The notes below the pieces were generated by a model. That model did no database searches and was not told the DNA's origin. It saw nothing but the letters and a program-made list of their open reading frames with translations. Both the position numbers and the translations under genes were made by a program. Shown piece after piece: positions 55,933-62,751 of a DNA stretch of 64,000 nt. How positions within the stretch are numbered: the first letter of the stretch is position 1; each line of letters opens with the position of its first letter. Source of the DNA: a virus; IMG/VR virus record IMGVR_UViG_3300036828_000413, positions 1 to 64,000 of that record; one strand, given 5' to 3'.

Positions 55933-57006
55933 CTACTTCCACGCTGGCGTGAGCCAGGCCACACCTCGCGCGTCTCGGAGCACCCAGGACACGGGCCACC
56001 TCAGCTTGAGCGCGATCGAGTCGCTCTGGAACAGGCTTCGCTCTGGACCGGTTGAGCCGAACGTGCCGGTTGGAACGGTGTCCATCAGCAGAGTGCCGGT
56101 GCTGGCCGTCTCTATGTCCGGGGTTGGACTGATCGCGGCCGCGAGTGCCTGCGGGGCGATCACGATGACGTCGGCGCCGACCGCGGGTGAGGCCACTGGG
56201 ATGATCATCGCGTCGGTGCCCTCGGCCTTGAGGCTGCCGTACCGCCCGCTGGCGCTGGCCAGGCGACCGATTGAAGAGACGATGAAGAACGGCCCATTGC
56301 CTCCGACCTGGCCCACGCCGTTGAGCAGCGTGGCCATGTCCTCGAAGAAGGCGCCGAACGCGTCCGCGTTGCCACTGGCCGTGAGCGCCACGATCCCGTT
56401 GCGGATGCCCGCTGGCGCTGCGGGGGTGGCCACAGTGTTGCCGAACAGCACCGCGTCCAGGGCCAGACCCGCAGACCTGACCAGGGTGTCTCCGATGATC
56501 GCCTCTGCGTTCGAGCTCTCGACCATCTCCCGCGTGAGCACGGCTATCGAGGCCAGCTTGTGCGGGAGCAGCGTCTGGCCAGTGTCGGAGAACTGGCGGA
56601 CTGGGATGGGGTCGCCCTCGGCGACGAACCCTCCATTGGCCGCCGAGGCCACGAACCCGGGCACGCCGAGGCTCCCGGCCCCATTCCACGTGAGCAGCAG
56701 GCTTCCACCCAGCACCCTCGCCCCAGACGAGGCGGCGCCGAGCGCCTGCATGACGTCTGCGGTCACCTTGTGGGCGAGCTCCATGGCCCACCCAGGGATC
56801 GTAGTCATCGCCGGGGCTGAGGCCGCCTTGACCACCGCGGCCAGCTCTCGGTCGCTGGGCCAGAGCTCGGCGACCACGGCCTCGAACCTGGACTTTCTCA
56901 CCACGGCCACGGCCCTGGCCACCAGCATTCGCCGGAACAGGTTGCCCCGAGGCAGGTCGAGCGGGGGCTCGCTCTTTTTGAAGGTTTGTATGACCAGCTC
57001 GTTCAT
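55933..57006 (-). CDS. Second HK97-fold capsid protein (no protease)
   Basis: 357 aa. It shares with the fused capsid the blocks ASAPAMTTIPGWAMELAHKV, EGDPIPVRQFSDTG, and the end RSLFQSDSIALKLRWPVSWV. The delta region is reduced to a short N-terminal helix part. It may form a minor capsid protein, pentons or a second shell type. No frame defects seen, so it is probably functional. Confidence 0.85.
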   Translation of the reverse strand: MNELVIQTFKKSEPPLDLPRGNLFRRMLVARAVAVVRKSRFEAVVAELWPSDRELAAVVKAASAPAMTTIPGWAMELAHKVTADVMQALGAASSGARVLGGSLLLTWNGAGSLGVPGFVASAANGGFVAEGDPIPVRQFSDTGQTLLPHKLASIAVLTREMVESSNAEAIIGDTLVRSAGLALDAVLFGNTVATPAAPAGIRNGIVALTASGNADAFGAFFEDMATLLNGVGQVGGNGPFFIVSSIGRLASASGRYGSLKAEGTDAMIIPVASPAVGADVIVIAPQALAAAISPTPDIETASTGTLLMDTVPTGTFGSTGPERSLFQSDSIALKLRWPVSWVLRDARGVAWLTPAWK

Positions 57007-57016
57007 CGTGCGACTC

Positions 57017-58615
57017 CTATGCGATCAGGGTGTCCAGGTCGACGACCTTCTTCGGCTCCTTCACGGCGCCGGCGGACAGGGCCATGGCCATGGCCACGAG
57101 GGCGTCGATCCTGGACCGGTACTTGGTATTTGACTTGTCGAACTTGCGGCCGCCCGCCGGGTCCTTGACCACGACGGCGTTGTTGGCGCACCAGGTCAGC
57201 ACGGGATTGAGCCCGTGGCGGATCTTCTCCTGGACGATCAGTCGCTCCACGCAGTCGACTGCTGGGGACATGTCCTTGTAGCCCTGCCCGTGCTCGACCA
57301 GCGGGACCCGGCAGCCGATCTGGTCGAGCTCCCGCTTGAGCTCGTGGATCCTCCACCGGTCGAACGCGAGGCCCTGGATCGGGTTGATCCCGTTGATCTC
57401 GGCGATCTTCCTCGCGACGGCCCGAGGGTCGGTGGCCACGCCGCTCCCGATGACCAGGCCCTGCCGCTCCCAGACCTCGTAGGGGACGCCGTCCTCCTCG
57501 CCCTTGTCCCTGAGGTTGCCCGGCACCCACACCCACGGCTTGACGTTCCAGTCCCCGCGCTCATCGAGGTAGGCGACCACCAGCGCCGTGAGGTCCCTCG
57601 TGCTGCCGATGTCCAATCCAGCCCAGACCCGCGCGCCCTGGGGGATGACCGGCTCCTGGCCGCAGGCCCGCCACGCACTCGGCTCCATGAACCTCGCCTC
57701 CGCGGCCACCCGCTGGTTCAGGATCAGGTTGCGGAACGCGTTCTCCTTCGTGGCCATTCTCTGGGCCTGGCCGGCCAGTCGCTTGACGTCCTCCCTCGAC
57801 CTGAAGTCGCCCAGCGCGGGGTTGGCCAGCTCCCACGTGTCTTCGGACCACGGGTCAGCGTCCTCGGGCGCCGCATACAGGGTGAGCAGAAAGGAGTGGT
57901 CCTTGATCTCGCCGGCGTTCACCTTGATCCCATAGTCGATCAGGTGGGAGAGCGGGGCGTAGGAGTCGGCCGCCTGCGTGGAGATGACCAGCATCAGCGG
58001 CTCCTTGCGGGCACCCATCGCGCTGTCCATGGCGTCGTACAGCTCGCGAGAGTTGGCCTGGCCCAGCTCGTCGTACACGACGAAGCTCGGGGAGAGGCCC
58101 ATCTTGGTCTTCGCCTCGGAGGTCAGGGTGTAGTAGATACTCCCGTTGTACACGTCGGTCATGCTCTTCGTGAAACTGGAGATGTTCACCCGGGCGCACA
58201 GCCACGGGTGGTGCATGACGATCGCCTCCATCTCGTTGTATATCTTGCCGGCCTGGAACCGATCGTTGGCGCAGGCGTACACCTCGCCGCGGCTCTCGGC
58301 CTCGGGACCACAGAGGTGGCAGAGCGCGAGCGCCGCAGCCAGCTGGGTCTTTCCATTCTTGCGGGCCATCGAGAGCACTGCGGTCCTGACCAACCGCAGG
58401 TCTCTCTGGTTGACCCGGTAGACCCTCCTGATGAACAGCTTCTGCCACGGTCTCAGGAGCAGCTTCTTCCCGGAGTCGGCGCCACTGGTGACCGTGAGGT
58501 CCTCGATGAACGCCATCACGCGCTCGGCGCGGGAGAGGCCAGGCTTGTCCCACGGGTTCACCCTCTGTGGGGGTGTGGACGCCTTCGGGATGGCGCCTAT
58601 GCCTCTCCTGCCCAT
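57017..58615 (-). CDS. terL: Terminase large subunit
   Basis: 532 aa. ATPase Walker A SMARKNGKT at 82-90, Walker B FVVYDELGQ near 178, and the coupling motif (LMLVISTQA). Nuclease domain begins with WAGLDIGSTRDLTALVVAYL, where D of GLDIGS is metal-binding, and ends with Asp in DALVAMAMAL. It packages DNA into the prohead. No clear small terminase was found nearby. Confidence 0.95.
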   Translation of the reverse strand: MGRRGIGAIPKASTPPQRVNPWDKPGLSRAERVMAFIEDLTVTSGADSGKKLLLRPWQKLFIRRVYRVNQRDLRLVRTAVLSMARKNGKTQLAAALALCHLCGPEAESRGEVYACANDRFQAGKIYNEMEAIVMHHPWLCARVNISSFTKSMTDVYNGSIYYTLTSEAKTKMGLSPSFVVYDELGQANSRELYDAMDSAMGARKEPLMLVISTQAADSYAPLSHLIDYGIKVNAGEIKDHSFLLTLYAAPEDADPWSEDTWELANPALGDFRSREDVKRLAGQAQRMATKENAFRNLILNQRVAAEARFMEPSAWRACGQEPVIPQGARVWAGLDIGSTRDLTALVVAYLDERGDWNVKPWVWVPGNLRDKGEEDGVPYEVWERQGLVIGSGVATDPRAVARKIAEINGINPIQGLAFDRWRIHELKRELDQIGCRVPLVEHGQGYKDMSPAVDCVERLIVQEKIRHGLNPVLTWCANNAVVVKDPAGGRKFDKSNTKYRSRIDALVAMAMALSAGAVKEPKKVVDLDTLIA

Positions 58616-58618
58616 CGT

Positions 58619-59260
58619 CTATTTCGTCGGTGCCGGGTGGTCTACGTTCGGAGTGCCGACCACGACCCAGCCGGTGCTCTCGCTCCAGCCGAGGTGCCAC
58701 TCGATCAGCTTCTGCCTCTCCTCGTCCGGCGTATCCGGCGGCAGGAAGATCGGTGGGGTCGGGAACGGCTGGTTTGCGCCGCCCCAGATCCCGAGCGGGG
58801 GAGGAGGAATCACAATCGGGTGGCTGGGCACTCCAGGCTCGACCGCGTCCGGAGGGATGACGATCGGGTGGGCTGGGTGGCCAGGCGAGGGCCAGATGCC
58901 CGGCGGCAAATAGATCGGGTGCTCAGGCTTGCCACCGCCAAGGCTGCCCGGAGGAATGACGATCGGGTGGCCGGGATACACCGGGAGATAGATCGGGTGG
59001 GTGGGCACGCCGGGGGCGATCGCGTCCGGAGGGATGATGATCGGATGCGATGGACCTCCGCCCGGAGCGATCGGGTGGGCTGGGTGGCCAGGCGAGGGCC
59101 AGATGCCCGGAGGAGGTCCGCCGGGAGCGATCGGGTGCGCCGGGTAGCCTGGCCCAGGCCAGACCTCTGGCGGGGGACCGCCAGGGGCGATCGGGTGGGT
59201 CGGCACATTGCCCGACGGCTCGTCGAGCAGCATGATGTAGGCCAGTGAACCTCTTGGCAT
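58619..59260 (-). CDS. Proline-rich HPI-repeat protein upstream of the terminase
   Basis: 213 aa. Nearly all of residues 20-170 consist of repeated units such as GYPAHPIAPGGPPPGIW and HPIVIPP. The C-terminus (EERQKLIEWHLGWSESTGWV) is ordered. AGGAGG before the ATG. Its place is that of a small terminase, but the sequence does not look like one. Structural or surface role unknown. Confidence 0.7.
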   Translation of the reverse strand: MPRGSLAYIMLLDEPSGNVPTHPIAPGGPPPEVWPGPGYPAHPIAPGGPPPGIWPSPGHPAHPIAPGGGPSHPIIIPPDAIAPGVPTHPIYLPVYPGHPIVIPPGSLGGGKPEHPIYLPPGIWPSPGHPAHPIVIPPDAVEPGVPSHPIVIPPPPLGIWGGANQPFPTPPIFLPPDTPDEERQKLIEWHLGWSESTGWVVVGTPNVDHPAPTK

Positions 59261-59279
59261 GTTAAAACCTCCTGGTTTG

Positions 59280-59307
59280 GTCTATTGCCGGATTTCCGGC
59301 AATAGAC
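59280..59307. promoter_or_regulatory. Perfect 13-bp inverted repeat
   Basis: GTCTATTGCCGGA and TCCGGCAATAGAC separated by two T. It lies 20 bases upstream of the start of the Pro-rich gene on the - strand. It could be an operator for a dimeric repressor or an RNA hairpin in the leader. Confidence 0.6.
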
Positions 59308-59319
59308 TGTTGAACGAAC

Positions 59320-59335
59320 GCCACCCCCTATGCAA
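59320..59335 (-). repeat. 16-bp repeat, copy 1
   Basis: + strand reads GCCACCCCCTATGCAA; the identical 16-mer occurs again at 61113-61128. A GTCTATT lies 40 bp before it at 59280, as another does 31 bp before the second copy. Both copies are upstream of - strand late genes, so a late promoter or activator box is possible. Confidence 0.55.
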
Positions 59336-59427
59336 TACGCAGAAGAGGCCCGCCTGTTAAGACGAACCTCCTCTGAACCTAGACGGACCGAAAGCCAGGG
59401 GGTGAGGGGCCTCGGTCCAATCTTCGG

Positions 59428-59790
59428 TTAGGGCGTTACACGGGTGAACCCGATGCCAACACCGGCACCCACGTTATTGGATAGCGCACCGGAGGCCGCA
59501 GCGCCATTCCCGATGCTCAACGCACCGGACGCGGCATTGCTCTGGCCAGCCGAGGCACCGACCGCGGACGACAGGCTGCCCGCGGGCGAGTTTGCGGCGA
59601 TCCCAGCACCGAGCGAGGTGTTGGTTCCAGTTGCGAGCGATCCGGCCGCGGCAGATCCAGTAGAGCCAGCAACCGTCGCCGTATTCACGTGACCAAAGTT
59701 AAATCCGGTGCCGACGGCCACGCTGGAGCCAGCAAGAGCTGGGCCAGACATGAGGGCGGCAGCGGCCACAGAGAGCAATAATTTACGCAT
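59428..59790 (-). CDS. Exported Gly/Ala/Ser-rich protein, 120 aa
   Basis: ATG 59790: signal peptide MRKLLLSVAAAALMSGPALA with clear cleavage site. The mature part is made of short repeats (GASAGQSNAASGALSIGNGA) with no charged residues. Probably secreted or periplasmic. Between this gene and the next (59308-59427) are GC-rich inverted repeats but no gene. Confidence 0.7.
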   Translation of the reverse strand: MRKLLLSVAAAALMSGPALAGSSVAVGTGFNFGHVNTATVAGSTGSAAAGSLATGTNTSLGAGIAANSPAGSLSSAVGASAGQSNAASGALSIGNGAAASGALSNNVGAGVGIGFTRVTP

Positions 59791-59863
59791 AGGTCTCACC
59801 TTTGTTAGCTGCCCCGAGTGCTAGACTGGCCCGGGTGCGGCAGCGACCACCCGAGCGAGCTCG

Positions 59864-60604
59864 CTAAGACTTGGCTCCATCTGGTGCGGAGGGCTGCGCA
59901 GTCTTTTTCTTCGGGTGGTGGGTGTAGGCCCAGACCCGGCACTTCTGGCCGGGCTCGTCGTAGTCATTGCAGAGGCGGTCCCTTCCGGTCTTGCCGTCGA
60001 CCAGCAGGATCGGTCCGCCGGAGTGGTTGAATGCCTGCCTGAAGTTGTCAGGCGGTGGCGGCGGAGCGGCCGCCGGGAATAATACGAAGCCCGCCGACTG
60101 GGGCGGTGGCGGCAGATAGACCACGCATATCTCGGGCATCGAGCGGTAGACGTCTGGCTGGAGGCAGAGCCTGGCGATGGCCGCCTTCTTCAGGCCGAAG
60201 CTCCAGAGCGTACGCGCATCCAGCCTCGCAGCGCAGCTTGGGTCTGGGATCGTTGTCCCAAACGTGGCCCCGGTCCCAACCACGCCAGCTCCCGCAGATA
60301 CAGACCCAAGGCAGGTCTCCAGGCCCGCGGCCGCCAGACCCGGGGCGAACACGGTGGGCACGTTTTTTATGGTCTGGGTCCCGGTGTTGTTGACGGTCTG
60401 GACGGCTGGGGTGTTGGCGTTGACCGTGAGGCTAGAGGTGGACGATCCACCCTGGCCTCCCTGGCCAGAGATCGCGACGGCCTTGGCCGCCGAGGCGGAG
60501 CTAGACTTGGCTACCCCAACCCCGGTGGCCGTGGTGGTCTGGGCGATCGCCGGGGCCGTGGTCAGCGCCAGCGACAGCGATAGTGCGTAGACGAGAGGTC
60601 TCAT
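59864..60604 (-). CDS. Exported protein, 246 aa
   Basis: Signal peptide MRPLVYALSLSLALTTAPAI ending at AQ. A Ser/Ala-rich repeat region, then a Cys-containing part (LAAAGLETCLGSVSAGAGVV, AIARLCLQPDVYRSMPEICV), a Pro-rich stretch (YLPPPPQ, AAPPPPPDNF) and a basic C-terminus. The four or more Cys suggest disulfides in the periplasm. I believe similar proteins exist in other alphaproteobacterial phages; function unknown. Confidence 0.7.
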   Translation of the reverse strand: MRPLVYALSLSLALTTAPAIAQTTTATGVGVAKSSSASAAKAVAISGQGGQGGSSTSSLTVNANTPAVQTVNNTGTQTIKNVPTVFAPGLAAAGLETCLGSVSAGAGVVGTGATFGTTIPDPSCAARLDARTLWSFGLKKAAIARLCLQPDVYRSMPEICVVYLPPPPQSAGFVLFPAAAPPPPPDNFRQAFNHSGGPILLVDGKTGRDRLCNDYDEPGQKCRVWAYTHHPKKKTAQPSAPDGAKS

Positions 60605-60821
60605 GCTCAGTCCCCTTTTGTTTTCACGCCCCTTTTTAGTGGCGGGGACCTTAAACGCTTTGTGGCTTTTTGGCAGTAGCTTTTTGGCAACACTAAGGCA
60701 AAAAATTTCTCACGAGAGGAACTGCACGGGATTTTAATCACCGCCCGTGCTCGGTGAGGGGCAGACAAAGTTGGGTGTTCGCCCAACTCCTCCACGGTCC
60801 ACCACTCCCTTGCGGGAGACG

Positions 60822-60917
60822 CTAATAGAATGCGAATGTGAGCAAGAGAACTACGATCACTAGCAGCGTAATGACAACCATAGCGGTCCTCCGGTCGTCA
60901 TCCCAGGGCGTCTGCAT
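60822..60917 (-). CDS. Small single-pass membrane protein, 31 aa
   Basis: MQTPWDDDRRTAMVVITLLV then VLLLTFAFY: an acidic start followed by one hydrophobic helix. Weak ribosome site. It is followed on the - strand by short hairpins (CTCCCGCAAGGGAG; GTTGGGCGAACACCCAAC). The stretch 60605-60821 holds no other gene. Confidence 0.4.
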   Translation of the reverse strand: MQTPWDDDRRTAMVVITLLVIVVLLLTFAFY

Positions 60918-61112
60918 TGTTTACCCACTGTCTCACCCCGAGATTTTGAGCCGACCTCACTGCCTCCCGTCAAACCAGGAGTTAAACCGAGAGGCAGGAG
61001 GCCGGGCCCACTGCCGAAGCCTCTCGGCCACGGAAGAAAAGAGCGGCGGGCGCTTGCAGTCGCCCCTACAGTTTGAAGTCCGTCTATTCGGACTGCCGCC
61101 AAGTTTAGGGAG

Positions 61113-61128
61113 GCCACCCCCTATGCAA
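61113..61128 (-). repeat. 16-bp repeat, copy 2
   Basis: Second identical copy of GCCACCCCCTATGCAA (+ strand). It is in the non-coding stretch upstream of the exported-protein genes. See copy 1 at 59320. Confidence 0.55.
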
Positions 61129-61149
61129 GGCGTCCGCCCAGGAACCCAA

Positions 61150-61480
61150 TGGAACCGATTAATCCGTGAATACTGGCTTACCTCACGGTCTGAAAGAAGA
61201 AAATTCTACTACGGTTCCCGAGCTCGGTAGAATGGGTCGCCGGATACCTCCAGAATTACGGATTACGGAACTCACTTAGCCGGGTTCCAAATCCGTAAAC
61301 CGTGGTGTTCACTACGGAAATCCGTTGGCCCAAATCTGATTTGAAATATGTATAAATTCCCGCGCCGCCGCGGAACAATTCGTGGGGGGAATAACTTTCT
61401 CGGCAGCCCCCCCTCCCCGTAATTTCATTCCCCGCAGGAGAATAACATTCTCTACGGTTCCCGAGTTCCGTGAGGTATCG
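61150..61480. repeat. Non-coding region rich in ACGGA/TCCGT repeats
   Basis: No gene across 60918-61486. Core motif ACGG(A/T) or its complement occurs about ten times (for example 61211, 61258-61269, 61291-61303, 61311-61325). CTACGGTTCCCGAG is repeated exactly at 61209-61222 and 61452-61465; GAATAACNTTCTC occurs near 61387 and 61438. An AT-rich patch (GAAATATGTATAAATT) lies at 61341-61357. It may be a replication origin with iterons or a regulator-binding array. Confidence 0.55.
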
Positions 61481-61486
61481 TATTAT

Positions 61487-61825
61487 TCACCCGCTGGCTC
61501 GGCCAGTCCTGGCTCTCTCGTTCGAAGGATGGGCAGGATCGAGCGGCCAACCGTCCGCACCAAACTTCACATCGTAACCGCGCAGCTCTTGCAATCGCTT
61601 GCGTCTGTCATGGCAGTCGAAGCAGAGTGACTGGAGCTCACCTATCAGGAACGAGTTATAGTCTCCACGATGAGGTACTACGTGGTCGGCCACTCTGGCC
61701 GCAGAGACCTTCCCTGCGTCGGCACACTTCCTGCATAGCGGCTCTAGCCTGAGCTGGAGGGCTCTACGCTTCCACCACCTAGCGCTATGATACCACTCGT
61801 GATACTTGCCTTTCCGTGCTGCCAT
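61487..61825 (-). CDS. HNH endonuclease
   Basis: 112 aa. CRKCADAGK at 31-39 and LCFDCHDRRKR supply the two zinc knuckles; ADHVVPHRGDYNSFLIGELQ carries the catalytic DH of the HNH fold. Small HNH proteins like this are common near terminase genes and assist packaging in some phages. ATG 61825 preferred; GTG 61834 possible. Confidence 0.85.
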   Translation of the reverse strand: MAARKGKYHEWYHSARWWKRRALQLRLEPLCRKCADAGKVSAARVADHVVPHRGDYNSFLIGELQSLCFDCHDRRKRLQELRGYDVKFGADGWPLDPAHPSNERARTGRASG

Positions 61826-61916
61826 GCTTCGCACTCTGCCAAAACCACCAGCAGACTGATTAGACTAAGCGCGAGCGAACCGTAGGGCGGCTTGTATTGG
61901 TTCTTGATTGGCCGAC

Positions 61917-62420
61917 TTATGCGGCTGCCAAGTCCGTCTCGCTATGCCAGACTGGTGTTTCTCCTCCAAAAAAGTTGGTTACGATCTTTACGCTGTTTCC
62001 GCGAAACTCATTGCACGTTCCGACGTGACCTCGCATCACTCCGGATAAGATCACGACCTTGCGACCAACGGTCAAGCGAGGCGCGACTTGGACGATCGGT
62101 GCGGGCACGAGACCCTCGCTCTCGCTGGAACGCATCTTGGAAATTTCCTCGTCTAGCCGATCACTGCTCGCCGGGCTCTCGCCTTCCATGACGACGCCGG
62201 TTATTCCGTCTACATCGAACAGGAAATAAAACACCCTGCTCCTCACGAACAGGTAGCAGGGATAAAGCGGTTTTACGATCCAGCGCTTGCGGTGAGAGCG
62301 GCGGTCTATGGTCTGCTGGGCGAACTTGGGCCAGTAGCTCTCGGTGTCCAGCCGGGCCAGGCGCGAGACAACCGTGCTCTCCACGTTGGCCATCACCCTA
62401 GCTACTATCCAAGCTGGCAT
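61917..62420 (-). CDS. NusG/RfaH-like transcription elongation factor
   Basis: 167 aa. NGN-like domain (1-105): PAWIVARVMANVESTVVSRL, KRWIVKPLYPCYLFVRS and GVVMEGESPASSDRLDEEI. KOW domain (115-160): GRKVVILSGVMRGHVGTCNE. The family binds RNA polymerase and modifies pausing or termination. In a phage with many terminators it may act as a specific antiterminator. ATG 62420 is chosen as the domain start; a longer frame reaches 62555. Confidence 0.8.
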   Translation of the reverse strand: MPAWIVARVMANVESTVVSRLARLDTESYWPKFAQQTIDRRSHRKRWIVKPLYPCYLFVRSRVFYFLFDVDGITGVVMEGESPASSDRLDEEISKMRSSESEGLVPAPIVQVAPRLTVGRKVVILSGVMRGHVGTCNEFRGNSVKIVTNFFGGETPVWHSETDLAAA

Positions 62421-62546
62421 CCTGGGGGAAGCTCCTTGAGCGAGGAGGTGAGGACTTGGCTTGGGGCGCGAGCATCCTCCAAACGAAAAAGTTTGTCCAG
62501 CTCTCAAGCGGAAGTGGCCTTGCCACACAAGATCCGATGGCTTTTT

Positions 62547-62652
62547 CATTTCCATTTTAGGGGCACTTTTCTAAAAGTTGCTTACTTAATTCCTTCTCTT
62601 TTTTTCCTATTCTCACACCAACTAAGAGAGCAAGGCCTAAAAAATGGAAATG
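62547..62652. promoter_or_regulatory. AT-rich intergenic region with long inverted repeat
   Basis: CATTTCCATTTTAGG at 62547-62561 and CCTAAAAAATGGAAATG at 62636-62652 are inverted copies (two-base indel) around a 74-nt T-rich centre. The stretch 62421-62751 is much more AT-rich than the genome average. Likely promoter/operator region for the NusG-like gene. No gene seen in 62556-62751. Confidence 0.45.
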
Positions 62653-62751
62653 GAAATGCCAGAAACATTAGAGAAACAGGAATGAATGAATAAACACTAC
62701 TTTTTGTGGCAGCAAGCCTGACCCAAAGAGGGAACTAAAAAACCTCACGGA

